Part shown: positions 7,332 to 15,200 of the stretch, in pieces
How the letters are laid out: each line of letters starts with the position of its first letter
How positions within the stretch are numbered: the stretch's first letter is position 1
Assembly (NCBI RefSeq): GCF_009668025.1
Contig: NZ_WJXZ01000014.1
Coordinates: 1,260,448 to 1,324,447 of the forward strand
DNA length: 64,000 nucleotides
Direction: 5' to 3'
DNA from: Larkinella terrae
GTDB lineage: Bacteria; Bacteroidota; Bacteroidia; Cytophagales; Spirosomataceae
Notes under the pieces: model-generated
What the model was told of the DNA's origin: nothing
The model's database searches: none
The model's input: the letters and a program-made list of their open reading frames with translations, nothing else
Made by a program: the position numbers and the translations under genes

Positions 7332-8150
7332 TTAAAAACCTTCATCAATCGGCGGCTCGTTGTCACTAAAAATCCGCTGCCGGACGGCTTCGTACAACAC
7401 CACGCCCGTTGCGACGGAAACGTTCAACGATTCGACCTGCCCCACCAGCGGAATGCGCGCGTGGTGGTCGGCCAGCCGCAGCAGTTCGTCGGAAATACCG
7501 TCATCCTCCGAGCCCATAATAATGGCCGTTGGGCCCGACATGTCGACGTCGTAGAGGTAATGATCGGTTTTTTCGGTACAGGCAACGACTTTAATACCGG
7601 AATCTTTCAGGTATTTGATCGTCTCTTCCAGATTGACTTCGCGGCAAACCGGCAAGTGACTCAACGCACCCGACGACGTTTTCATGGCGTCGGCGTTGAT
7701 GAGAGCTGCGCCCCGCGCCGGAATCACAATTCCTTGTGCACCAGCACATTCGGCCGTCCGGGCGATGGCTCCAAAATTACGAACATCAGTAATCCGGTCG
7801 AGCACCAGCAGCAGGGGAATGTTGCCCTTTTCGTAAACGCCAACAATCACGTTCGAAAGTTTGGCGTAATAAATCGACGAAACAAAGCAAATCGCGCCCT
7901 GATGGTTTTTGCGCGTAATCCGATCCAGTTTTTCCACCGGAACCCGCTGAATCGTCACCCGCCGTTCGAAGGCCAGTTGCTGAATTTCGGGGAAACTGCC
8001 TTCCTTGACCAGATAAAGACGGTCGATGTCTTTCCCGGAACGCAGGATTTCGGTAACGGATTGAATCCCAAACACCATCTCATCGCTGGAATATTGTTTA
8101 GGCTTCTTGTTTTGATAGGTATTTACTCGCGAATTGCTCCGGTTCTCCAT
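7332..8150 (-). CDS. rlmB: 23S rRNA (guanosine-2251-2'-O)-methyltransferase RlmB
   Basis: This is a 272-residue SpoU/TrmH-family SPOUT methyltransferase. The N-terminal substrate-binding domain reads MVFGIQSVTEILRSGKDIDRLYLVKEG. The catalytic domain has the three SpoU motifs: DVRNFGAIARTAECAGA, IIMGSEDDGISDELL, and IPLVGQVESLNVSVATGVVLYE, which form the knotted AdoMet pocket. The first 25 residues are a low-complexity basic extension. Its first 28 bases overlap the 3' end of the upstream GWxTD gene, implying coupled expression. Confidence 0.92.
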   Translation of the reverse strand: MENRSNSRVNTYQNKKPKQYSSDEMVFGIQSVTEILRSGKDIDRLYLVKEGSFPEIQQLAFERRVTIQRVPVEKLDRITRKNHQGAICFVSSIYYAKLSNVIVGVYEKGNIPLLLVLDRITDVRNFGAIARTAECAGAQGIVIPARGAALINADAMKTSSGALSHLPVCREVNLEETIKYLKDSGIKVVACTEKTDHYLYDVDMSGPTAIIMGSEDDGISDELLRLADHHARIPLVGQVESLNVSVATGVVLYEAVRQRIFSDNEPPIDEGF

Positions 8151-9472
8151 GCTTCGACTACGGGATACCAGACGGGTTGATACTCAACGTATCGCACCAG
8201 TTCGTAGTGATCCTCCACAAATTGATTAGGTTTTCGATTAAAGGTAAAGTTAATTTCCGACACATTCGCCCGCTGGTTGTAGACCCAGACTTCGCGGTCG
8301 CGGCTGCGCTGGACGCGGTCGGGTGGCCCGAGAACGATGTAAATCATACCTTTGTCGGTTTTCCAGCCTTCTTTATAGGTCGTAAAAAGCCGGTTTGCTT
8401 CCTCAACCCGTCCGTAATAAGCCTTGATGGCGCCCTTCGCCAGACTCTGGTCGCCCGCCATCAAGGTCAGCCAATACCGGTCGAGCGCCTTTTTGAAATC
8501 CGGCGCATTGTTCAGACTGGTAATTTCGGTGTTGGTACTGACGTACAGAATGGGCTTGATCAGTTTTTCGGGGCGGGTGATTTTCGGGAAACGGTTGTCG
8601 GCCACAACCAACCCCATTCCGAAGGCATCGGCGGTATCTTCCAGAAAATAATACAGCCCTTCTTTTGGCAACGAAAACGGCTGATTCGTCATAACGGTCA
8701 TGGCCGAGTCGAGTCCGAGAACTTTTGCCGCCGGGCGGGGTGTGGTGTTCATCGGCGATTGCGCGGGATCAAAATCGTGCTGGTAGCGGTACAAATGCAA
8801 CGATTTCGCAACCGAGCCCAGAACATCCCGAACGATAACCGTATCACCGACATTCACAAAATGTTGTTGTTGAGGCAGGTTAGTCCTGGGGTCGAAAAAC
8901 GCAAACCGGTCGCTGAGCTTGGTGGCCTTGAACCGGATCGGCATATCGTTCAACACTTTCCGGCCGCTGCTGATCTCGGTAATTTCGGCCAGCATCACCC
9001 CATTGACGGCGTTGGCCGGTTTTTTAACGTCGAAAAAGATCGTCAATACATCCCCCGACTCCGGCGAAGTTTCCCGAACGACCGATTCGGCCGTCAGCGG
9101 GATGTTTCCGTAGCCCAACCGCTCCCGGCTGTTGTAATCCGGGTAGATAACGTAATTGAGCATAAACCGGGAGGTAAAATCTTCGACGGTGGCATGCTCG
9201 CTGCCTTTCCGAACCGTCAGATTGATATAGACCCGAATGGAGGTAGAGTCTTTGCCCAGAAACCGGGCTTTGGTTGAAACCACCCGCCAGTTGGCCTGCG
9301 CCGGTTGGGCGGCTGGCTGCGCGGGAGCTGGCCGGTTTGCTGACCGATCCCGATCGGAGGGGTCGGTAGACCGTTCGGTTTGATTCGTGTTTCTTTCCGC
9401 CATTTTGCTGCGCTTTCCGGAAGCACAGGCCCCGAGCAAAGCCGCACAAAGTAAGATAATTGCTATTCTCAT
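8123..9472 (-). CDS. GWxTD domain lipoprotein
   Basis: The 449-residue product starts MRIAIILLCAALLGACASG, a lipoprotein signal with the acylated Cys at about residue 16. An ATG 81 bases further upstream would bury this signal and is rejected. After a Ser/Pro/Ala-rich linker come beta-sandwich-like segments and, near residues 370-405, YKEGWKTDKGMIYIVLGPPD, which contains the GW-x-TD motif naming this Bacteroidota/Acidobacteria family. The C-terminus ends YVEYQPVWYPVVEAWRTGAI. The family is periplasmic or outer-membrane attached; its function is not established. Confidence 0.87.
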   Translation of the reverse strand: MRIAIILLCAALLGACASGKRSKMAERNTNQTERSTDPSDRDRSANRPAPAQPAAQPAQANWRVVSTKARFLGKDSTSIRVYINLTVRKGSEHATVEDFTSRFMLNYVIYPDYNSRERLGYGNIPLTAESVVRETSPESGDVLTIFFDVKKPANAVNGVMLAEITEISSGRKVLNDMPIRFKATKLSDRFAFFDPRTNLPQQQHFVNVGDTVIVRDVLGSVAKSLHLYRYQHDFDPAQSPMNTTPRPAAKVLGLDSAMTVMTNQPFSLPKEGLYYFLEDTADAFGMGLVVADNRFPKITRPEKLIKPILYVSTNTEITSLNNAPDFKKALDRYWLTLMAGDQSLAKGAIKAYYGRVEEANRLFTTYKEGWKTDKGMIYIVLGPPDRVQRSRDREVWVYNQRANVSEINFTFNRKPNQFVEDHYELVRYVEYQPVWYPVVEAWRTGAIRE

Positions 9473-9687
9473 ACCGCTTTTATACTGTTCAAACTTAAAA
9501 CGAACAAAACGCCCAATCCCGTCAAATCCAATTCGTTTTTTCAAAGCTTCCACAAATGAAGTAACTTTACGGAAAAAGAACTATGATTGAAATGATTAAT
9601 ATGATTCCTGTGATTGAATGCCGGTTCTATTGGTAACGGTTTTTCATATTTATCATCTGCATCACCGTAATCATAGTCCGGAGCTAT

Positions 9688-10455
9688 ATGTATAAAACCA
9701 CTGAAATTACCTCTGCCGAAATCGCTTCCGATAACCCCGTTCACCAGCGGTTGTTGTTTCCGTATGTCGAAGCCGCTAAAATCGTAAGCGGTAACGTGCT
9801 GGAAATTGGCTGTGGCTGGGGGCGCGGGCTGGAATTGCTGACACAGGCGGCTGAGCATTATACCGGTATCGACAAAAATGACGCCCTGATTCAGTCGCTT
9901 CGTCAGGAATATCCGCAATCTACGTTCATTCAGGCCAATATCCCACCGCTGAGCGGTTTGGCCGATAATACCTTCGACTACATTGTTACCTTTCAGGTGA
10001 TTGAACACATTCAGAACGACGATTTGTTCATCAGGGAAGCTTTTCGGGTTTTAAAACCCGGCGGGAAACTGCTGCTAACCACCGTAAACCGCCTGTTTTC
10101 GCTGACCCGTAATCCGTGGCATGTTCGGGAATATACGGCCGACGAGTTAAAGCAATTGATGCTGCGGTATTTTTCGACGGTCGAAACCCGGGGCATTCAC
10201 GGCAACGGGAAAGTGATGGCGTATTACGAGCAGAACAAGAAATCCGTTGAGCGAATTACGCGGTACGATATCTTCAATCTGCAACACCGCCTGCCCCGCT
10301 GGATGCTTCAGGTGCCTTACGATTTGTTAAACCGCCTGAATCGCAATAAGTTACTGCAAGCCGATGGAATAGCCGCCGAAATTCAATACAAAGATTACAT
10401 CCAGACCAATACCCCCGCCGGAAGCCTCGATTTCTTTTATCTGGCGAAGAAATGA
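9688..10455 (+). CDS. Class I SAM-dependent methyltransferase
   Basis: This 255-residue protein has a Methyltransf_11-type fold. Motif I (AdoMet-binding glycine loop) is VLEIGCGWGRGLELL at about residues 38-52, the acidic ribose-binding residue lies in YTGIDKND, motif II is FDYIVTFQVIEHI, and motif III follows in RVLKPGGKLLLTTVN. The substrate cannot be assigned; relatives methylate quinones, lipids and small metabolites. The last 16 codons form the first copy of a duplicated 76-base block at 10402-10605. A weak TAACTTTA box lies at 9562. Confidence 0.85.
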   Translation: MYKTTEITSAEIASDNPVHQRLLFPYVEAAKIVSGNVLEIGCGWGRGLELLTQAAEHYTGIDKNDALIQSLRQEYPQSTFIQANIPPLSGLADNTFDYIVTFQVIEHIQNDDLFIREAFRVLKPGGKLLLTTVNRLFSLTRNPWHVREYTADELKQLMLRYFSTVETRGIHGNGKVMAYYEQNKKSVERITRYDIFNLQHRLPRWMLQVPYDLLNRLNRNKLLQADGIAAEIQYKDYIQTNTPAGSLDFFYLAKK

Positions 10456-10650
10456 GTGAAGTCTTTGGCCGCTGACAAAGCCGCTCACCCTGACAGCGGT
10501 CGAAGACCCTGTCAGCGGTGAATAATCAACAGACCAATACCCCCGCCGGAAGCCTCGATTTTTTTTATCTGACGAAGAAGTGAGTGAAATCGTTGGCCGC
10601 TGACAGGGTCTTCGACCGCTGTCAGGGCTGCCCACCATGACAGCGGTGAA
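10402..10650. repeat. 76-bp duplication of a gene 3' end plus 31-bp inverted segment
   Basis: Bases 10402-10477 (end of the methyltransferase gene and 3' flank) recur at 10530-10605 with 71 of 76 identical; the second copy still encodes the same C-terminal residues up to a stop except for one change (A to T). The block downstream of copy one, 10488-10518, is the exact reverse complement of 10597-10627, within and just after copy two. Words such as GACAGCGG and CTGTCAG recur in both orientations. The intergenic space up to 10677 holds nothing else. Confidence 0.85.
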
Positions 10651-10676
10651 TAGGCAAGAGGCCAAAACACCGGAAT

Positions 10677-11561
10677 CTATTCCTTTGCCGGGCGATTCGC
10701 CTGCTTGATGGCCAGCCCGATGGCGTCCCATTGCTCCGAACTTACGTTTTCCAGGTGGTTAAATTCGCCCGCCGAAAGGACTTCACCGCCATCGATTGTA
10801 ATGCATTCCCCGGTAACAAACGACGAATAATCGGACAGCAGGTAAGCCGCTACATTCGCCAGTTCCTGGTGCTCCCCGACGCGCTTGAGCGGAATGCGGC
10901 TGGTGGGGTCCATCATTTTGACCAGCGGTTCCGGAAAAAGCCGGTCCCAGGCACCCTTCGTGGGAAAAGGACCCGGCGCAATGGCATTCAGGCGAATACC
11001 GTACTTCGCCCACTCGGCCGCCAGCGATTTAACCAGGATCAGGGCGCCACCTTTGGCCACCGCCGACGGTACGACGTAGCCGGAACCCGTTGTGGCATAG
11101 GTGGTTGAGATATTTAAAACCGTGCCCGGAATCTGGTTCTCAATCCAGTATTTGCCGACCGCCAGCGTAAAATAATAGGTTCCTTTCAGTACGATGTCCA
11201 CCACAACATCGAACGCCTTGTACGACAACCGCTCGGTTGGGCTAATGAAATTTCCCGCCGAATTATTCAGCAGACTGTCGATCCGACCGAAACGCTCAAT
11301 GGTTTGCGCAATGACGTTTTCGATCTCCAGCGGGTTCCGAACGTCGCACGCCATTGGTACGACCCGGCCTCCGGTTTCGTCCATCAGCTCAGCGGCAGCG
11401 GCTTCCAAAACCGGTAATTTTCGACTGCAGATAACGACATTCGCCCCGAGTTGTAAAAAATACCGCGCCATCGATTTTCCCAAACCCGTGCCTCCGCCCG
11501 TAACAATAATTGTTTTATCTTTCAACGCGCCTTCGCGCAGCATGCCTTCCGCTTTGATCAT
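10677..11561 (-). CDS. SDR oxidoreductase, 2,4-dienoyl-CoA reductase-like
   Basis: The 294-residue product is a short-chain dehydrogenase. The NADP-binding loop is TGGGTGLG at residues 21-28, with NSAGNF later. The segment TGSGYVVPSAVAKGG followed by KSLAAEWAKYGIRLNAIAPGP closely resembles mitochondrial 2,4-dienoyl-CoA reductase. That family uses Tyr, Asn and a Ser-x-x-x-Lys arrangement in place of the classical Tyr-x-x-x-Lys, and this pattern is visible here. The likely role is removal of double bonds from unsaturated fatty acyl-CoA in beta-oxidation. Two in-frame starts exist, at 11561 and at 11543. Confidence 0.82.
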   Translation of the reverse strand: MIKAEGMLREGALKDKTIIVTGGGTGLGKSMARYFLQLGANVVICSRKLPVLEAAAAELMDETGGRVVPMACDVRNPLEIENVIAQTIERFGRIDSLLNNSAGNFISPTERLSYKAFDVVVDIVLKGTYYFTLAVGKYWIENQIPGTVLNISTTYATTGSGYVVPSAVAKGGALILVKSLAAEWAKYGIRLNAIAPGPFPTKGAWDRLFPEPLVKMMDPTSRIPLKRVGEHQELANVAAYLLSDYSSFVTGECITIDGGEVLSAGEFNHLENVSSEQWDAIGLAIKQANRPAKE

Positions 11562-11571
11562 CTGGTTTACA

Positions 11572-11641
11572 GTTTAGGGTGTATGGTTTATTGTTTAAAG
11601 AGCACCACCATGGCGTTGTAAGCTAACTTTACACCCTAAAC
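11572..11641. repeat. Intergenic inverted repeat between divergent genes
   Basis: GTTTAGGGTGTA (11572-11583) is complementary to TACACCCTAAAC (11630-11641), and related words (GGTTTATTG, CGATAAACA) flank the arms. It lies in the divergent promoter region of the dienoyl-CoA-reductase-like and cystathionine-enzyme genes and is one of about eleven such elements in the window. Confidence 0.7.
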
Positions 11642-11691
11642 GATAAACACCGCTTAAACTAACCTTATTTTCGCTCGTAATCCAAAACCGT

Positions 11692-12825
11692 ATGCATCCT
11701 GAAACGCTCGCTATTTATCAAAACCGCCTGGCCGATGCCAACGCCGGTGCCGTGGCTCCCCCTATTTCCCTCAGCACGACGTTTGAGCGGGCTGCCGACG
11801 GCTCTTTCCCGCACGGACACGTCTACGCCCGGACCAGCAATCCCACCCGGGATGCGCTCGAAACCGCTCTGGCAAACCTGGAGGGCGGTTTTGCCGGACT
11901 GGCGTTTAGTTCGGGGCAGGCCGCTACCTTAACGCTGCTGCTGGCCCTTCGGCCGGGCGATCATGTCATTATTGGCGACGATGCCTACCACGGAACCCCG
12001 GCTTTGCTTGAAGAACTTTTTCATCCGTGGGGACTTACCTACACGCGGGTTGACATGACGAATCCGGAGGCTGTTCGCAGCTCCATTCACGAGAATACCC
12101 GCCTGATCTGGATCGAAACGCCGTCGAATCCGCTGCTGAAAATTGCCGATGTTCAGGCCATTGCCGACCTGGCGCACGAAGCCGGAGCCTGGTGCGCCTG
12201 CGACAATACCTGGGCAACGCCCATCCTGCAACGCCCGCTCGATCTGGGTTGCGACGTGGTGATGCACTCCACGACCAAGTACATTGGCGGGCACAGCGAC
12301 GTGCTGAGCGGGGCGCTGGTTTTCAAAGAAGATGGTGAACTCTATCAACGGGTTCGGCGGTATCAGCTGATTGGCGGAGCCGTTGCGGCTCCGTTTGATA
12401 GCTGGCTGCTGTTGCGGGGTATTAAAACGCTCACGACGCGGGTCAGGGCGCAATCGGCCACGGCTTTTCAGGTGGCTGAATTTCTGAGCCGTCATCCGGC
12501 GGTCGAAGCGGTGCATTACCCGGGCCTGGAAAGTCATCCCGGTTTTGCTGTGGCCCAGAAACAGATGTCGATGTTTGGAGCCATGCTGTCTGTTCAGATC
12601 AGGGATGGTGCCGAAGCCGCCGTCAATGTGGCCGGTCACGTTCAGATTTTCACCCGGGCAACGAGTCTGGGCGGGGTCGAAAGTCTGATTGAGCACCGCG
12701 CATCGGTTGAAGGACCCAACACGACGACGCCCCAGAATCTGCTGCGGATTTCGATTGGACTCGAACACGCCGATGACCTGATTGCCGATCTGGAACAGGC
12801 GCTATTTCACGCAAAACCGGTTTAG
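11692..12825 (+). CDS. PLP-dependent trans-sulfuration enzyme (cystathionine gamma-synthase/lyase family)
   Basis: The 377-residue protein is a fold-type I PLP enzyme of the Cys/Met metabolism family. Visible motifs: YARTSNPTRDALE (phosphate-contacting Tyr and Arg), SSGQAATLTLL, DDAYHGTP, ETPSNPLLKI, DNTWATP, and HSTTKYIGGHSD, where Lys196 should form the aldimine. Near the C-terminus are SLGGVESLIEHRAS and RISIGLEHADDLIADLEQAL. Members make or cleave cystathionine or use O-acylhomoserine; motifs alone do not separate synthase from lyase. Its stop overlaps the end of the convergent SDR by 4 bases. Confidence 0.88.
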   Translation: MHPETLAIYQNRLADANAGAVAPPISLSTTFERAADGSFPHGHVYARTSNPTRDALETALANLEGGFAGLAFSSGQAATLTLLLALRPGDHVIIGDDAYHGTPALLEELFHPWGLTYTRVDMTNPEAVRSSIHENTRLIWIETPSNPLLKIADVQAIADLAHEAGAWCACDNTWATPILQRPLDLGCDVVMHSTTKYIGGHSDVLSGALVFKEDGELYQRVRRYQLIGGAVAAPFDSWLLLRGIKTLTTRVRAQSATAFQVAEFLSRHPAVEAVHYPGLESHPGFAVAQKQMSMFGAMLSVQIRDGAEAAVNVAGHVQIFTRATSLGGVESLIEHRASVEGPNTTTPQNLLRISIGLEHADDLIADLEQALFHAKPV

Positions 12826-13682
12826 ATAGCTACCAGATGCTTTTTTAACTGCGTTAACCGTTCGCTGAGTGCCCAGAGCTGGCTGGCGTAAAAGGCACTC
12901 TGGGCGGCCGCACTGGGTATTTTAGGTCGGCATTTGGCAAAATACAATCCCGTTACCTTTTCGACCTCGGGCGCGGAGGCCAGGTAGATGCTGGTTTCGG
13001 CTCCTTTTTCGGGGCTGATGAAAAAGGGGCGCATCAGGTTGAAAACAACCCCGCGAAAATTGCTGTAATTCTGCGCGAAGTTGGTTTTGACAACGCCCGG
13101 ATGTACGCTGTTCGAGGTAATGCCATCATCCGCCAGCCGTTCAGCCAATTCTCTGGCGAACAGAATGTTGCAAAGTTTAGAAGCACCGTAGGCTTTCATG
13201 CCGTCGTAACTTTGGGGCGCTGCTAACTCGTCGATAATAAAACCGCTGTCCCAGCGGTGCGCTTCAGACGAAACCGTAATGACGCGGGAATGGCTCCCTT
13301 TTCGGAGCAAACCCACCAGCAGGTTGGTCAGCAGAAAAGCGCCGAGGTGATTGGTGGCGAATGTCAGTTCAATGCCTTCGGCGGTATAGTGCTCTTTTTC
13401 AATGTATAACCCGGCATTATTGATCAGCACATCGAGGTGATCGTACCGATCGATGACTTCACGAGCCGCCTGAACCACCGACGATTGGACTGCCATATCG
13501 CACCATAGCAGATCGACCTGACCGGTTTTGCTCACCCGTTTGATTTCCTGCCGAACGGGCCGCGCTTTCTCCAGATTTCGGCAGAGCATGATGATATCGA
13601 ACCCTTTTCTGGCGAGTTCCAAAGCCGTTACGCGCCCAATACCCGAATTGGCACCGGTAATCAGACAAACCTTTGCTGGCAT
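12822..13682 (-). CDS. SDR oxidoreductase, retinol-dehydrogenase-like
   Basis: The 286-residue classical-type SDR has the NAD(P) loop TGANSGIG at residues 9-16, an Arg in MLCRNLEKA favouring NADP, NNAG at 88-91, TVSSEAH with the catalytic Ser, and Tyr165-x-x-x-Lys169 in YGASKL. It then shows VHPGVVKTNFAQNY. The overall pattern matches the WWOX/retinol-dehydrogenase-like group, whose bacterial members mostly lack assigned substrates. It is convergent with and overlaps the cystathionine-enzyme gene by 4 bases. Confidence 0.83.
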   Translation of the reverse strand: MPAKVCLITGANSGIGRVTALELARKGFDIIMLCRNLEKARPVRQEIKRVSKTGQVDLLWCDMAVQSSVVQAAREVIDRYDHLDVLINNAGLYIEKEHYTAEGIELTFATNHLGAFLLTNLLVGLLRKGSHSRVITVSSEAHRWDSGFIIDELAAPQSYDGMKAYGASKLCNILFARELAERLADDGITSNSVHPGVVKTNFAQNYSNFRGVVFNLMRPFFISPEKGAETSIYLASAPEVEKVTGLYFAKCRPKIPSAAAQSAFYASQLWALSERLTQLKKHLVAI

Positions 13683-13747
13683 TGGCAGGAAAGTTGGTTA
13701 TGCTCTGGTAACCGGATGTGGAGGAGAGAAGTTTTGAAATGGAATGA

Positions 13748-13830
13748 AATATCGAACACTGAATAACGAATATTGAATATCGAAATAGATCCCTTCGACA
13801 TTCGGTGTTCATTATTCAATATTCGATATT
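13748..13830. repeat. 37-nt-arm inverted repeat
   Basis: Arms at 13748-13784 and 13794-13830 are about 84 percent complementary with a 9-base loop. Each arm is built of near-repeats of the words AATATCGAA, TGAATAA and CGAATATTG. It sits just downstream of the cysteine desulfurase (minus) and upstream of the SDR start, so it could act as a terminator for the former. Confidence 0.8.
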
Positions 13831-13843
13831 AATACAATTAAAA

Positions 13844-15010
13844 TTATAACAGTTGTTTTTCCCGCTTAAACAACCCCACCAGCGTATCAACCACATAATC
13901 AACTTCTTCGGCGGTATTGTACTTGCTGAAGGAAAACCGGATAGCTCCGCGTTCGGGATCGTTGCCGGGGAGCGCAGACAGGACGTGGGAGCCGAGGTTG
14001 GATCCGCTGGTGCAGGCGCTCCCGCCGGAAGCTGAAATGCCCGCAATGTCGAGGTTGAACAGCAGCATATCGCTCATGTCCGACGCGGGCAGGCTGACGT
14101 TCAAAACCGTATATAAACTCTCGGAAAGGCTGCCCGACAGGCCGTTGAACGAAACACCATCCAGCCGCTCGCGGAGCTGACCGATCATCCGGCTTTTCAG
14201 GGTTTCGATGTAGTTCCGGTGGCTATCCATTTCATTGTAAGCGATTTCCAGCGCTTTGGCCAGCCCGACAATACCGTAGACATTTTCCGTTCCTCCGCGC
14301 ATGTTGCGTTCCTGCGAACCGCCGTGAATGAACGGATGAATGGCCCCGCGCCCGGATTTGGTGTTGGCATTGACGTACAGGAAACCGACGCCTTTCGGCC
14401 CGTGAAATTTATGAGCGGCCCCCACGATAAAATCGACCGGAAGCTGGTGTAAATCATGGCGATAGTGGCCCATCGTCTGCACCGTATCGGAATGAAAAAC
14501 CGCCCGGTGTTCCCGACAAAGATTGCCGACGGTTTCCAGATCGAGCAGGTTACCGATTTCGTTGTTGCCGTGCATCAGCGACACCAGCGTGTTCGGATTG
14601 GATTTCAGCAAAGCTTCCAGATGTGCCAGGTCAATACGCCCGTCTTCGTCTACATCCACCAGACTTAGCTTGACAACACCCTGTTTATCAAGATGCTGGA
14701 GCGTATGGAGAACAGCGTGGTGTTCGAGCGGGGACGTAATGGCGTGCGTCAGACCGTAGGTCTCGATGGAACTCCGAATGGCGGTATTGTCGGCTTCGGT
14801 GCCGCCGGACGTAAAGAAAATTTCGGCTGGCGAGGTATGTAGCAGCGTTGCGACGGTTTTCCGGGCCCGTTCCAGAGCGGTTCGAACTTTCCGACCGTGA
14901 GAGTGAATCGACGACGGATTCCCAAACTCCTCGGTCATCAGGGGAAGCATGGCTTCCAGCACTTCCGGATCGAGCCGGGTCGTGGCTGCATTGTCAAAGT
15001 AAGCGCGCAT
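13844..15010 (-). CDS. Cysteine desulfurase (class V aminotransferase, NifS/IscS family)
   Basis: This PLP enzyme moves sulfur from cysteine to acceptors for Fe-S cluster or thio-cofactor synthesis. From the chosen start it has 388 residues: YFDNAATTRLDP at the N-terminus, GNPSSIHSHGR, TSGGTEADN, the PLP lysine K201 in GAAHKFHGPKGVG, RGGTENVYGI, and the catalytic Cys333 in SGGSACTSGS. An in-frame ATG 21 bases upstream (15031) overlaps a TACCTTTG promoter box, so I take 15010 as the start. No other Fe-S assembly genes are adjacent. Confidence 0.9.
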   Translation of the reverse strand: MRAYFDNAATTRLDPEVLEAMLPLMTEEFGNPSSIHSHGRKVRTALERARKTVATLLHTSPAEIFFTSGGTEADNTAIRSSIETYGLTHAITSPLEHHAVLHTLQHLDKQGVVKLSLVDVDEDGRIDLAHLEALLKSNPNTLVSLMHGNNEIGNLLDLETVGNLCREHRAVFHSDTVQTMGHYRHDLHQLPVDFIVGAAHKFHGPKGVGFLYVNANTKSGRGAIHPFIHGGSQERNMRGGTENVYGIVGLAKALEIAYNEMDSHRNYIETLKSRMIGQLRERLDGVSFNGLSGSLSESLYTVLNVSLPASDMSDMLLFNLDIAGISASGGSACTSGSNLGSHVLSALPGNDPERGAIRFSFSKYNTAEEVDYVVDTLVGLFKREKQLL

Positions 15011-15030
15011 GTGATGTTGTGTAATGGCCA

Positions 15031-15038
15031 CAAAGGTA
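15031..15038 (-). promoter_or_regulatory. Putative -7 box for the cysteine desulfurase gene
   Basis: On the minus strand this reads TACCTTTG, an exact match to TAnnTTTG. No convincing -33 TTG is seen at the usual distance. It lies 21 bases before the preferred ATG and overlaps the alternative one. Confidence 0.5.
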
Positions 15039-15105
15039 CAAAATTAGCAGGAACGCCCATCCCGGTGTGGCCCAATGTTACCAATAGGTAACCCTCAAAC
15101 GAAAA

Positions 15106-15154
15106 ACGGCGGGAAGCGAGTTCTGTAAAAGGGTCAGAACTTACTTCCCGCTGT
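15106..15154 (-). terminator. Hairpin downstream of glmM
   Basis: Arms of about 20 bases (15106-15125 and 15135-15154) pair with three mismatches around a 9-base loop: CGGGAAG at one side, CTTCCCG at the other. It lies in the gap between glmM and the cysteine desulfurase promoter and probably ends glmM transcription. Confidence 0.65.
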
Positions 15155-15200
15155 TTGCCAAAACCGGGTGGCGGTTTAAAAAAAGCCGTTGGCCGGGTAC

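Noticed and set aside
7299-9277. Long plus-strand frames opposite rlmB and the GWxTD gene
   Set aside because: Both overlap well-supported minus-strand genes and contain no recognisable motifs.
13748-13830. Possible CRISPR-like array from repeated CGAATATTG words
   Set aside because: Repeats are inverted, irregular and without spacers; no cas genes in the window.
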